Assembly: GCA_965248765.1 (NCBI GenBank)
Contig: CBDFKF010000004.1
Location: forward strand, 2,108,001-2,172,000
Direction of reading: 5' to 3'
Origin: CBDFKF01 sp965248765
GTDB taxonomy: Bacteria > Pseudomonadota > Alphaproteobacteria > VGEJ01
DNA: 64,000 nt
Within the stretch, counting starts at the first letter, position 1. Every line of letters starts with the position of its first letter. Positions 50,959-60,029 of this stretch are shown here, one piece after another. The position numbers were made by a program, and so were the translations under genes. The notes under the pieces were generated by a model. It saw only the letters and a list, made by a program, of their open reading frames with translations, searched no databases and was not told the DNA's origin.

Positions 50959-52140
50959 CTAAGCGGTCCGCCTCGCGTCCATGATGGTGTACACGCCGTC
51001 GACCCACGCCGAGCCGGCGAACGTGCCGCTGCGGATGGCTTCGAAGCTCTGGGCGAGCTGGCGGCCGCGGGCAGCGGCGGAGTGCTGCTTCCACACGAGA
51101 TCGCGAGCGCGATCGGCGATCTCCTGCGCAGCATCGCGATCGCGCTCCAGGCTATGGTGCGCATCCACGATGTCTTCGGGAGCGCACACGACCGCGTTGC
51201 AGCCATCGATGAAGCCGAGGTCGCCGAAGCCGTTGCAGGGCTGGCACACCAGCACCGCCCCCATCGCCGGGATCTCCAGGAACTTCCTGACGGGGATGGC
51301 GAAACCGGAGCCGCAGGTGTAGCTGTACCGGGTGCTCGCCAGCACCTGGCGCTGCCACCGCCGCAGCCAGGCGTTGGCGCGCCCGCCCGTCCGATTGGCG
51401 AGACCGAACCACTCGATCACGGCGTAAGGATAGAGCATGAACTCCCCGACCGGCTTGAGCTTGCCCTTGCGAAGCGCGGCTCTGGCCGTCGTGCGTGCGG
51501 CGTATTTCGCGCCGAGAACCGCCCAGTCGCGCGCGCGCGCGCTCAAGGGAGCAAACGAGAACTCGTTCTCCGATACGAAGTATGGCAGCGAGATTATGCG
51601 ATCGCGATTCGCGTGGGAGAATGCGTGCCAGCCCTCGTGGGCGTGTTCGGCAAACTCCTCATGTTGCAGGAAGGGCAGATCCGAGAGTGGCGAGAAGAAC
51701 TCCTTGCCGTATGCAATGAGATAGCCCTCGAATTCGCCCAGGTGCCCGATGATGGACGGGCGCATGTTGTAGTAATCGGAGGTCAGTTTCAGAACCTTGA
51801 TCGCCCCGTCGGCGTTCTCGAAATCCTCTTGTATCTTCCCTACGTGTTTGAGGCTCTCCCTCATATCGAAGTCGTAGTTGAACATCCGTCGATACGTGGG
51901 CTCGCGTGTCGACGGATCGTAGTGGCGCGGCCTGTTCAGGAATAACTGATCCCACATCACCAAGACATCGTATGGACCGTGACGCGCCATGAAAGCCGCA
52001 AGCCCTTGTTGCAGTATTTCATGAGAGACGAAGCCGGGTCCGAAAAGGTCCGCATCGCAGCCATGTTTCAGCGCAAGGCGCCACATTTCCGTCATGGGAT
52101 TGACGGTCGACACACGCATGTCGATGTAGAGCACGCGCAC
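50959..52140 (-). CDS. Possible CgeB/GT-like glycosyltransferase
   Basis: A 393-residue soluble protein beginning with a Rossmann-like strand MRVLYIDMRVSTVNPMTEMW, with the C-terminal pattern YSYTCGSGFAIPVRKFLEIPAMGAVLVCQPC (given in part), GNG-like FGDLGFIDGCNAVVCAPEDI and ending in helices with DRARDLVWKQHSAAARGRQLAQ. This resembles CgeB/YkvP-type spore-coat glycosyltransferases (GT-B C-terminal half with [KR]xxExxAxG). The assignment is weak, but the context supports a glycosyltransferase. Confidence 0.5.
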   Translation of the reverse strand: MRVLYIDMRVSTVNPMTEMWRLALKHGCDADLFGPGFVSHEILQQGLAAFMARHGPYDVLVMWDQLFLNRPRHYDPSTREPTYRRMFNYDFDMRESLKHVGKIQEDFENADGAIKVLKLTSDYYNMRPSIIGHLGEFEGYLIAYGKEFFSPLSDLPFLQHEEFAEHAHEGWHAFSHANRDRIISLPYFVSENEFSFAPLSARARDWAVLGAKYAARTTARAALRKGKLKPVGEFMLYPYAVIEWFGLANRTGGRANAWLRRWQRQVLASTRYSYTCGSGFAIPVRKFLEIPAMGAVLVCQPCNGFGDLGFIDGCNAVVCAPEDIVDAHHSLERDRDAAQEIADRARDLVWKQHSAAARGRQLAQSFEAIRSGTFAGSAWVDGVYTIMDARRTA

Positions 52141-52205
52141 CTCAGTACCGTAGCGATGCGGCGGACGGCCGATCGGTCCGCCCGTCCGCGCGGCGGTTCT
52201 GCCGC

Positions 52206-53078
52206 CTACGAGCTGAGCGTTTCTGGCCCAATCCAGCCTTCGGGAAAGAACGCGCCCCGGATCCCATGGGCATCGATGAGCTCTCGAAGCGCCGACGGAG
52301 TGCGCCCAACCGCCAGTCGGCCGGCGAGGGCCTCAATGACGGGCGGTGTGGCAACGTCTGGCCGCAGGCGGCGCCCGAGCCAGACGTTGATCGGGTCGAT
52401 GCACCGCGCCAGGGCACGCACCGTTCGCCGCCGCGCGTAGAATCGCGCACGGTGGGCCGCTGAGCTGAGCGGCCACGCCGTTACGTTTTGCGCGGGCGGC
52501 ACGGCGTACTCTCCGGCCGGCGCCACACCGAGATAGGCGAAGAGATCGGCAAGCGCGGCCTGGGTATCGGGCGCCTCGGTGGGAAAAGGAAAAAGGTAGA
52601 TCTGCTCGCCTCTGAAGAACTCGAGGTAGTGGTCAATGTGCTCCGCATAGAGGCTTGCGCCCACATACCGCCCGTACAGCATGTCCGGAGCGATCGCGAG
52701 CATCGGGTCCACATGGCGGCCGAGGTGCCCCCACCGGTAGTCATGTCGGATCGCCGATAAGGCACGTTTCATCGGATCGCGAATACAGACGATGAGCTTC
52801 AGCGCCGGGTTGTGATCGCGAAGAATCTTCGGCGCGTTCGGAAACGTGAAGTAGGACGTCGCGTACTCGCCGATGCAGGACTCGGTCGCGAGATCCGCAA
52901 AATAGTGCGTCCAATGGGTTTCGCCCTTCCTCTTGTGGTGGGACAGGTAGTTGGTCTCTTGCGTCAGGAATACGTCCGGGTGCTGTCGGATTGCGTGTGC
53001 CAACCACAAGGTCCCGGCCTTCGGGGGGCCGATGAGGACGAAGCGGAGATCGGAGTAGTCGATGCTGCGCCTAGGCAT
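52206..53078 (-). CDS. Sulfotransferase
   Basis: A 290-residue PAPS-dependent sulfotransferase. The 5'-phosphosulfate loop FVLIGPPKAGTLWLAHAIRQ is at residues ~13-32. The 3'-phosphate motif LKLIVCIRDPMKRALSAIRH (SxxR equivalent) lies near residue ~100, and ENVTAWPLSS-like QNVTAWPLSS near residue 200 is the late motif of the heparan-sulfate N-sulfotransferase-like class. It would sulfate the glycan or its lipid carrier. ATG 53078 overlaps the preceding glycosyltransferase stop by eight bases. A PAPS synthesis gene is not adjacent. Confidence 0.88.
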   Translation of the reverse strand: MPRRSIDYSDLRFVLIGPPKAGTLWLAHAIRQHPDVFLTQETNYLSHHKRKGETHWTHYFADLATESCIGEYATSYFTFPNAPKILRDHNPALKLIVCIRDPMKRALSAIRHDYRWGHLGRHVDPMLAIAPDMLYGRYVGASLYAEHIDHYLEFFRGEQIYLFPFPTEAPDTQAALADLFAYLGVAPAGEYAVPPAQNVTAWPLSSAAHRARFYARRRTVRALARCIDPINVWLGRRLRPDVATPPVIEALAGRLAVGRTPSALRELIDAHGIRGAFFPEGWIGPETLSS

Positions 53079-54300
53079 CGGCGCGGCGATCGTCCAAGAG
53101 GCTCCGGTAGGCCTGTCGTCTGCATTTGCTGGCGAGGCTGAGGTCGTGACGCTCTTGCACGTGGCGCCGCGCTTCGCCTCCGATGCGCGCAGCGAGGGCA
53201 CCATCGTCGAGGAGCTTCGTTGCGCACCGCGCGAGAGCGCCGCCATCGCCTTCGGGTATCAGAAAGCCGTTGTCACCGTCGGCGATCAGCTCGCCATGCC
53301 ATTCGACGTCGTAGGCGATCACCGCGCTGCCCGCGGCGCACGCTTCGATCAGGCTGAAACCGCCCATGAGGCAGAGGGAGACCGTCGATGCGCGCCGCAC
53401 GTCGCGGACGACCGAGGCCGGCTGAAAGCCCAACAGCCTCGCACAGCGCGACAGCGCTCGATCTCTGCCGATCGCGTGGCTCAAACGATCCATCTCGGGT
53501 CCGCCGCCTACCATGAGAACGACGAAGTCGTCGCGGCCAGAACTGAGCTCGCGGGCGAGGGCGAGGATGTCGTCGACATAGTTCTCGCGCGATAGCCGGC
53601 CGACGAAACTCACGATCTTGCGCTCATCCGGTATCCCGAACCGCTCTCTGATGTCGCCGGACGGCGGCTCGTCGAACGGCGCGAAATCGAGGCCATGGGG
53701 GATGACGTGGATGGCCTCGCTGGACGCGCCGTTCCGGACCGCATAGGGCACCAGACTCTCCCGGATGGGCATCACGAGCGGGGTTCTTTTGAGAACGAAG
53801 CGCTCGAGCGCCTTCGCCCAACGACGCGAGCCGAACACCGTCGGCGCGCCGAGCGCGCCATCCAGTCGGTATCGCTGGTCATAGTCGGCGTGGAGGGACA
53901 CACAGTATGGGATCCTCGGGCTCGGCCGCGTGATGGCCCAGGCCAAGAACCCCATCCAATAGGGATCGGTGGCCCTGACCGCTGTCACGCCCTCCCGGCG
54001 CATCAATCGGCGCAGGCGACTAAACGCTCGCACCAGGTGGGCGAGGCGCTGACCCACGGCGCCGGCCCGACCTCTGCGGCGCCGCGTCCAGGGCCCAGCG
54101 TACTCGACGACCACGTGTCGTTCGTTTACCTCGATTGTTCGGTCGTGGTGCGCGAACGGATGAGCGCTGACGACGCGATCGAAGAAGCCGCCCTCGTCGC
54201 GCTCCGCGATGCCCGCGGCGACCCCCTTGCGAACCAGCGCGTCGTAATCCGAGGCGACGAGAAAGAGGATACTGCGTCCCGTACGCCGCGTCCCTGCCAT
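53071..54300 (-). CDS. Glycosyltransferase family 4
   Basis: A 409-residue GT-B enzyme. N-terminal segment MAGTRRTGRSILFLVASDYD and TAVRATDPYWMGFLAWAITR; C-terminal domain with VIPHGLDFAPFDEPPSGDI, KIVSFVGRLSRENYVDDIL, and GGFSLIEACAAGSAVIAYDV. The second-half pattern is diagnostic of GT4. Sugar donor is unknown. The ATG at 54300 begins two bases after the stop of the AsnB-type gene. Its own stop overlaps the sulfotransferase start. Confidence 0.88.
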   Translation of the reverse strand: MAGTRRTGRSILFLVASDYDALVRKGVAAGIAERDEGGFFDRVVSAHPFAHHDRTIEVNERHVVVEYAGPWTRRRRGRAGAVGQRLAHLVRAFSRLRRLMRREGVTAVRATDPYWMGFLAWAITRPSPRIPYCVSLHADYDQRYRLDGALGAPTVFGSRRWAKALERFVLKRTPLVMPIRESLVPYAVRNGASSEAIHVIPHGLDFAPFDEPPSGDIRERFGIPDERKIVSFVGRLSRENYVDDILALARELSSGRDDFVVLMVGGGPEMDRLSHAIGRDRALSRCARLLGFQPASVVRDVRRASTVSLCLMGGFSLIEACAAGSAVIAYDVEWHGELIADGDNGFLIPEGDGGALARCATKLLDDGALAARIGGEARRHVQERHDLSLASKCRRQAYRSLLDDRRADA

Positions 54301-54302
54301 GG

Positions 54303-56207
54303 CTATGCCGCGCGCGCAGGCGGGCGGTTGCCGTTCAGGAATATCCGGCACCAGTTCTCGAAGCAGAGGAGCGACCAAATCAGCAACCGTCGGTTCTCGC
54401 GCCCTTCGAGGTGATGGGAGATGAGCTCGTGCACCGTGCTGCGGTCCACGAAATCGTAAATCAGCGCGTCGTTTCCCATCAGCTCGCGACGGACGTACTC
54501 GATGCTCTCGCCGCGGTACCAGGTCGCATCGGGCGCCGAGAACCCCTGCTTCTGCCGCTCGGTTATCTCCTCCGGCATGTGCCGCCGCATCGCCTTGCGC
54601 AGGAGCAGCTTGCCATCGCCGGTACGGGCGAAGTACTGGCGGGTCTTTGGGCCCGGGTCGTTCTCGTTGCGCTGCACCACCGACCCGAGCCGCCCCAGCT
54701 TGTGGCGTACCGGCAGCCGCATGGCGAAGTCGACCAGATCGTTGTCGAGGTAGGGAACGCGGGTCTCGAGGCCGTGCGCCATGCCGAGCTTGTCCTCGAC
54801 CACGAGCAGACCGTGCAGGAATGTCTTGGCCTCGAAATATAGCGACTCGTTGACGTAGTCCTCGGCGCAAGCAGTATTGGTCTGCCGGTTCGCGAAAACA
54901 TCGCGGAAAATGTCACGCGTCGAAACGCCATCGATATCTGCTCGCATGGGCTCGAACATCGGCTCGACGGATTCGTCGGGCATGAGGCGCTGCCAAAACC
55001 GGTAATAGTTGTCGACGTAGTGCTCGAAGTTCTCGTTGACGACGGCTTGGTAGTAGCGCCACGGATAGCCGCCGAACATCTCGTCACCGCCGGCGCCGGA
55101 GAGCACGACCTTGCCGAACTTGCCTGCCAATCGGGCCGCGTAGTAGTTGGGATACGACTGACCGACGCGGGGATCCTCGAGATGCCATATCAGGTCTGGC
55201 AGGCAGCGTTCCATGTCCCCCGCCTTCAGCACCATCTCGTAGTGCTCGGTCCCGAACAGATATGACATTCTCTCGGCGTCCTGGCGCTCATCGAACGCCA
55301 GCTCCAGGCCGGACACCGAACTCATATCGAAGCCGACGGTGAAGCTCTGCAGGTGGGGCAGCTGCCGCGTCGCAATCGCGGCGATCGAGCCTGAATCCAT
55401 GCCGCCGCTGAGATAGGTCGACACCGGCACGTCGGACACGAGCTGGCGGTTGATCGCCTGTTGCAGGAGTACGTCGAGCTCATCGAGGTACTCCTGTTCC
55501 GATGTCGTTCCGTCCATCTCGCGAAAGTCGAAGTCCCAATAGCGCTCGATCACCGGCGTGCCAGTCCCGCTCAGCGTCAAAGTGAGCGAGGTGCCGGCGG
55601 GCAGCATGCGGACGCCGGCGAACCAGGTGCGATCGGTGAAGATGTTCTGGAAAGTGAAGTATTCGAGGACCGTGCGCTTGTCTAGCTCAACCGAGAAATC
55701 AGGCAGGGCCAGAAACGCTTTGATCTCCGAGGCGAACAGAAACGTGCCGTTGCCCGCCATGTAGTAGAGCGGCTTGATGCCGAAACGGTCCCGCGCGACG
55801 GTCAGCTTATGGTCGTGGCGATCCCAGATCGCGAAGGCAAACTGGCCATTGAGCCGTTCAAGCACGGCCGGGCCCCACTCGGCGAAGGCGCAAAGAACCA
55901 CCTCCGAGTCGCTGCGCGAACGGAAGGTATGGCCTTTGGCCTCTAGCTCCAGTCTCAGATCCTGGAAGTTGTAGACCTCGCCGTTGTAGGAGATGACGTA
56001 TCGCCCATCCACGGTCTGCATCGGTTGATGGGCCGCTGCAGACAAATCGATGATGCTCAGGCGCTTGTGGCCGAGGCCCACGCTCCCCTCGGCAAAGAGG
56101 CCCTCACCGTCCGGGCCCCGGTGCTCCAGCGCATCGATCATGCGTGTCAGCAAGACCGGCGCGATGGGACGCCTATCGGTGTTGACGATGCCGGCTATGC
56201 CACACAT
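54303..56207 (-). CDS. AsnB-type amidotransferase (asparagine synthase family), copy 2
   Basis: A 634-residue protein with glutaminase nucleophile C2 in MCGIAGIVNTD, RGPDGEGLF, ISYNGEVYNF and RFGIKPLYY, followed by the synthetase domain with PP-loop YLSGGMDSGSIAAIA and SGAGGDEMFGGYPWRYY. It differs clearly from copy 1 at 42317-44302 in both domains, so the two probably act on different substrates. Homologues in polysaccharide clusters amidate uronic acids or acidic amino-sugars. It follows the epimerase by 78 bases and precedes the GT4 gene by two bases. Confidence 0.88.
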   Translation of the reverse strand: MCGIAGIVNTDRRPIAPVLLTRMIDALEHRGPDGEGLFAEGSVGLGHKRLSIIDLSAAAHQPMQTVDGRYVISYNGEVYNFQDLRLELEAKGHTFRSRSDSEVVLCAFAEWGPAVLERLNGQFAFAIWDRHDHKLTVARDRFGIKPLYYMAGNGTFLFASEIKAFLALPDFSVELDKRTVLEYFTFQNIFTDRTWFAGVRMLPAGTSLTLTLSGTGTPVIERYWDFDFREMDGTTSEQEYLDELDVLLQQAINRQLVSDVPVSTYLSGGMDSGSIAAIATRQLPHLQSFTVGFDMSSVSGLELAFDERQDAERMSYLFGTEHYEMVLKAGDMERCLPDLIWHLEDPRVGQSYPNYYAARLAGKFGKVVLSGAGGDEMFGGYPWRYYQAVVNENFEHYVDNYYRFWQRLMPDESVEPMFEPMRADIDGVSTRDIFRDVFANRQTNTACAEDYVNESLYFEAKTFLHGLLVVEDKLGMAHGLETRVPYLDNDLVDFAMRLPVRHKLGRLGSVVQRNENDPGPKTRQYFARTGDGKLLLRKAMRRHMPEEITERQKQGFSAPDATWYRGESIEYVRRELMGNDALIYDFVDRSTVHELISHHLEGRENRRLLIWSLLCFENWCRIFLNGNRPPARAA

Positions 56208-56285
56208 CGGGTGCTGCCTGGGAAGTGAGCGGCGGTGTTAACTACGATGAGCACTGGGCTCGAATGCGCCGGGCTGTGCCCCCTC

Positions 56286-57281
56286 TCACGCGGCGGCGAC
56301 CTGGGTGCGGCGCAACTCCACCTCTGCCTCGTGGTCGTTGCGCCACTTGATCAGCTCGCTCAGGCCATCCTCGAGGTCGATTCCTGCCTCGAAACCGATC
56401 TCCCGTTTAGCAAGCTCGGGCGAGCCGATACGGTTCCTGACGAACGTCATGCCCTCGTTCTTATAGGCGATACCGGCGTCACTGCCGGTCAGTCGGATCA
56501 ACAACTCTGCGAGTTCGGTGATCGTCGTGCGTCGCCCCGTGCCGACGTTGTAGAAACGATCGACCGTCTCCGCGCCCATCGCGCAGACGTTGGCGGCGGC
56601 GCAATCCTGAACCGCAACGAAATCGTAGGCCTGGCTCCCGTCGCCGTAGACCTCAAGCGGATCGCCGCGACTGATAGCATCCAGCATCCGCATGATCACC
56701 GCGATATACGCGCCACGATAGTCCTGCCGCGGCCCGTAGACGTTCATATAGCGCAGGCCGATGAACGGCAGCCGGTAGCGGTGATGGAACGCCCGCGCCA
56801 TCGCCTCGCCGGCGATCTTGGTTGCACCGTAGAAGTTCGTGTTGTTGAACGGATGGTCTTCGGTCATCGGCTCAGTTACGGCATCGCCGTAAACGGACGC
56901 CGAGGAGGAGTAGACGAGGCGCTTCACGTCCTCCGCCACACATGCCTCCAGCACGTTGAAGGTCCCGGCGATGTTGACATCGAAGGCGGCGCGGGGAAAT
57001 TCGTAGCACTGCAGCAGCCACAGCGCGGCGAAGTGAAAAACGCCGTGCGCGTCCTTGATCGCCTGCCTGAGGATATCGGTCTGGCAGATATCGCCGCCCG
57101 TCTCGAAGACTTTGACCCGTGGGTCCTTCAGAGCATCGGCGAGGTTCTCGTGTGTGCCGCGCGCGAAGTTATCGTAGACGACAATCTCGCCGACGTCTTG
57201 CCGCGCCAGTGCATCCACGGTGTGCGAGCCGATCAGGCCTGCACCGCCGATGACGACCACCTTCTTGCCTCGAATATCCAC
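56286..57281 (-). CDS. NAD-dependent sugar epimerase/dehydratase
   Basis: A 331-residue extended short-chain dehydrogenase with the NAD loop VVVIGGAGLIGSHTVDALAR, catalytic SSSASVYGDA and YxxxK (YGATK), then GLRYMNVYGPRQDYRGAYIA. These features fit UDP-sugar 4-epimerases and 4,6-dehydratases; the WWLQCYEFPRA-like ALWLLQCYEFPRAAFDVNIA is atypical and does not settle which. GTG 57281 is taken because GGAGG ends four bases before it; an ATG in another frame lies at 57283. It is the second gene of the long operon, 50 bases after the Gfo/Idh dehydrogenase. Confidence 0.88.
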   Translation of the reverse strand: MDIRGKKVVVIGGAGLIGSHTVDALARQDVGEIVVYDNFARGTHENLADALKDPRVKVFETGGDICQTDILRQAIKDAHGVFHFAALWLLQCYEFPRAAFDVNIAGTFNVLEACVAEDVKRLVYSSSASVYGDAVTEPMTEDHPFNNTNFYGATKIAGEAMARAFHHRYRLPFIGLRYMNVYGPRQDYRGAYIAVIMRMLDAISRGDPLEVYGDGSQAYDFVAVQDCAAANVCAMGAETVDRFYNVGTGRRTTITELAELLIRLTGSDAGIAYKNEGMTFVRNRIGSPELAKREIGFEAGIDLEDGLSELIKWRNDHEAEVELRRTQVAAA

Positions 57282-57331
57282 ATGCCCTCCTATGGAGCGG
57301 GCGGCGACCCGCTCACCGCGGCCACCACATC

Positions 57332-58459
57332 CTAGTGAGCACGCCTGGCAACGACATCGACGGGCTCGACCCCGGCCCGCCGCACCGCCTCGCGGTCCAC
57401 GCGCGCCACCTGCGCATGGAGCTTTGCCTGTACGCTCGAGCATGCTCGCGGGGCTGTGTCGCCCATCGGCAGGCCCCACATCCTGCCGGTCGTCATGGAG
57501 CGCTCGGCGGCATCCAGCACCCGCAGCACCCGAAAGCCTTCGCGGCCGTCGGTGATCGGTGGTTGTCTCGTGGCCAGGCTGTCGAGAAACGCCTGGCACT
57601 CCGAGGTGAGCGGCTCGGCGGGCTGCAACGGGACCGGTATGCCGTCGGCCTTCGACGGTGCCGGCTGGCCGTTCTTCCATTCAATACGATGCGAGTAGAC
57701 GACCAGCTTTGCATCCCACGGTCTGCCGTCATCGAACACCGCCATCGCCCGATCCCCCACGACGACGAGCTTCTGCTCCTTATAGGGGTGGAGCCATGAG
57801 ACGAAGACGTGGGCTCTTTCCCCGCCGGCAAACGTCAAGTGCGTGTTGGTGACATCGGCGACTTCGGCGTCCAAGTACCGGGCGCCGACCGCCAGGACGG
57901 TCGTCGGCTCTTGACCGATCAGCGCCAAGATCATGGATATATCATGCGGCGCGAAGCTCCAGAGGATGTTCTCCTCCCGCCGGATCTTGCCGAGGTTGAG
58001 TCGGCTCGAGTAGATGTAGCGGATGCCGCCGAGCTCACCACTCTCCACAATCTCGCACAGGCGAATAAAGGCGGCGTGGTAGCGGAGCAAGTGTCCCACC
58101 ATCAGTATGCGGCCCGAGTCCTCGGCGAACTTGCACAGGGCCAACGCCTCGGATATGCGGAGCGCCAAGGGCTTCTCGACCAGAACATCCTTGCCCGCGG
58201 CGAGTGCTTCGCGGGCGAGGCGCGCATGCGTCACCGCTGGTGAAGCGATGACGATTCCGTCGATCGCCGGATCGGCCACGAGGTCGGTGAACGGGCGCGC
58301 GACGGTCTCGTGTCTCGTTGCGTGCTCTTTCGCTTGGACTGGGTCGTCGTCGCAGACGGCGGCGAGCGCGCCGAGCTCGTGGAAGTTGCGGACCAGGTTC
58401 TTGCCCCAATAGCCGCAGCCAACCACGCCCACGCGCGGAGGTCGCGAGTTACCGTGCAT
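57332..58459 (-). CDS. Gfo/Idh/MocA-family sugar dehydrogenase
   Basis: A 375-residue NAD(P)-dependent oxidoreductase: nucleotide loop VGVVGCGYWGKNLVRNFHEL, the EKP motif DVLVEKPLALRISEALAL, and the substrate segment ENILWSFAPHDISMILAL with the usual H-D pair. It is similar in type to UDP-sugar 3-dehydrogenases (WlbA/GnnA) that supply a 3-keto sugar to a DegT-type aminotransferase; both DegT and acyltransferase genes lie just upstream on the opposite strand, which supports amino-sugar synthesis. ATG 58459 is the first codon of the conserved fold; a GTG upstream at 58570 is in frame but lies in a structured leader. It is the first gene of the 14-gene run. Confidence 0.87.
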   Translation of the reverse strand: MHGNSRPPRVGVVGCGYWGKNLVRNFHELGALAAVCDDDPVQAKEHATRHETVARPFTDLVADPAIDGIVIASPAVTHARLAREALAAGKDVLVEKPLALRISEALALCKFAEDSGRILMVGHLLRYHAAFIRLCEIVESGELGGIRYIYSSRLNLGKIRREENILWSFAPHDISMILALIGQEPTTVLAVGARYLDAEVADVTNTHLTFAGGERAHVFVSWLHPYKEQKLVVVGDRAMAVFDDGRPWDAKLVVYSHRIEWKNGQPAPSKADGIPVPLQPAEPLTSECQAFLDSLATRQPPITDGREGFRVLRVLDAAERSMTTGRMWGLPMGDTAPRACSSVQAKLHAQVARVDREAVRRAGVEPVDVVARRAH

Positions 58460-58868
58460 TGTTCTAAAGTCTCGGCTTGTTAAGGAAGGCAGGGTCTGTG
58501 GCACGCTGCCGCACTCGGGGTGACTTGCGCCCCGAGACTTTCGCGCCGGGCCAACGGCAGCCCGAACCACGCGGTGGGCATTTAGCAGATCACATCGGGT
58601 ACAACAAGGGGTTTCCGGCGCGGCACTGGCTGAAGGACAGCCCTGGCGCGAACCCGAAGCGTACCGATCGTCGTGGTGTGGCCTCCGCTATTGGTATCCG
58701 CGCTGCTCCGCACATACTGTATGCTCACCGCGAAGCCGACGACCCAACTCCCACAACCCCGTGAACCGGGTGACCTTTGTTTAGGCAAATGCCCGCGACG
58801 GTCCGGCATTCCCCGTCCGACGCGCGCGCCGCTCGAACGGCTCGGGAGCGGCCGCAACGGGTAGCATC
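58460..58868. other. Divergent intergenic region, 409 bases
   Basis: Separates the Gfo/Idh operon (minus) from the DegT gene (plus). It contains the two alternative hairpins at 58466-58541. I find no convincing coding frame, ops/JUMPstart element or palindrome in the rest. Confidence 0.5.
58466..58541 (-). promoter_or_regulatory. Leader RNA with mutually exclusive hairpins
   Basis: On the minus strand, CTCGGGG and CCCCGAG (58530-58536 with 58514-58520) form a local hairpin. The sequence AAAGTCTCGG (58532-58541 complement) can instead pair over ten bases with CCGAGACTTT (58466-58475 complement), immediately before the ATG at 58459. The two pairings share bases 58532-58536, so only one can form. 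Confidence 0.5.
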
Positions 58869-60020
58869 ATGGTGAAGCGCTCAGCGCGCGCAATACCCAT
58901 TGCCACGCCGTCTCTCGGCGAGGAAGAGTGGCAGGCCCTGCGCGAGCCGATCGAATCGGGCTGGCTGACCCAGGGCCCCAAGGTCGCGGCGTTCGAACAG
59001 GAATTTGCCACACGCCACGGCGTTAGCGCAGCGGTGGCGACGACGAGCTGCACCACCGCCCTTCATTTAGGCCTTCTCGCCCTCGGTATCGGCCCTGGTG
59101 ACGAGGTCATCGTTCCCGCTTTCACGTGGATCGCCACCGCAAACGCCGTTCTGTACTGCGGGGCCACGCCCGTCTTCGTGGATGTCTGTCCAGGAACGTA
59201 CAACATCGACTGCGAGGCGGCGGCCGCGCAGGCCTCGCTCCGCACCAAGGCGGTCATCGCGGTCCACCTCTTCGGGCTCTGCGCCGACATGAATGCGTTG
59301 CGCGCGGCGCTGCCGGAGCACGTACGGATCGTCGAGGATGCGGCCTGCGCCGCCGGCGCTCGATACAACGGCAGATCGGCCGGGGGGCTCGGCGATGTGG
59401 CCTGCTTCAGCTTTCATCCGCGCAAGTCCATCACCACCGGTGAAGGCGGGATGATCACTACCGACGATACAGCATGCGCCGATCTGTGCCGCCAGCTCCG
59501 CGATCACGGGGCGACGGTTTCGGACGAGGTTCGCCACTACGGCCCCAAACCCTATCTCCTTCCCGAATTCGACGTGTTGGGCTTCAACTACCGGCTCACC
59601 GACCTCCAGGGCGCGATCGGCCTCGTGCAGCTTCGCAAGCTGGACGGTTTCATCGCCGAACGGGATCGTTGGGCGCGCTGGTACCGTGACGCACTCGCAG
59701 GGATCAACTGGCTCGCCATGCCCGAGCTGCCGCCGGGCTACCAGCATGCGTGGCAGGCCTTCGTTACGACCGTCGTCGGCAAGGACGCGGCAGCTCGCCG
59801 CAACGAGGTCATGGAGCGGCTGGCAGCGGCGGGCATCAGCACAAGACCGGGTACACACGCCGTGACCGAGCTGAGCTATTATCGCGAGCTGCTCGGCTTG
59901 AAGCCCGGTGCGTTCGCCGTCGCCTCTCGGTTGGCCGACTGCTCGATGGCGCTACCGCTGCACAATCGCATGTCCGAGGAGGATTACGCCTATGTCGCCG
60001 AGACCATCCGGGCGCTCTAG
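58869..60020 (+). CDS. DegT/DnrJ/EryC1/StrS sugar aminotransferase
   Basis: A 383-residue PLP-dependent aminotransferase. Substrate and cofactor segments are PAFTWIATANAVLYCGATPV and DAACAAGARYNG; the internal aldimine lysine is in SFHPRKSITTGEGGM; FNYRLTDLQGAIGLVQL follows. These match aminotransferases that convert keto-sugar nucleotides to amino-sugars such as perosamine or 3-amino sugars. With the divergent Gfo/Idh dehydrogenase and the acyltransferase at 60410 it could make an N-acylated 3- or 4-amino sugar. ATG 58869 lacks a strong Shine-Dalgarno sequence (GGGTAGCATC). A methyltransferase fossil follows directly. Confidence 0.9.
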   Translation: MVKRSARAIPIATPSLGEEEWQALREPIESGWLTQGPKVAAFEQEFATRHGVSAAVATTSCTTALHLGLLALGIGPGDEVIVPAFTWIATANAVLYCGATPVFVDVCPGTYNIDCEAAAAQASLRTKAVIAVHLFGLCADMNALRAALPEHVRIVEDAACAAGARYNGRSAGGLGDVACFSFHPRKSITTGEGGMITTDDTACADLCRQLRDHGATVSDEVRHYGPKPYLLPEFDVLGFNYRLTDLQGAIGLVQLRKLDGFIAERDRWARWYRDALAGINWLAMPELPPGYQHAWQAFVTTVVGKDAAARRNEVMERLAAAGISTRPGTHAVTELSYYRELLGLKPGAFAVASRLADCSMALPLHNRMSEEDYAYVAETIRAL

Positions 60021-60029
60021 GCGCGCGAG

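Noticed and set aside
42317..51000. RiPP or lasso-peptide cluster, suggested by AsnB-type, radical SAM and ABC genes
   Set aside because: No precursor peptide, RRE domain or transglutaminase-like protease is visible, and most neighbours are glycosyltransferases and sugar enzymes.
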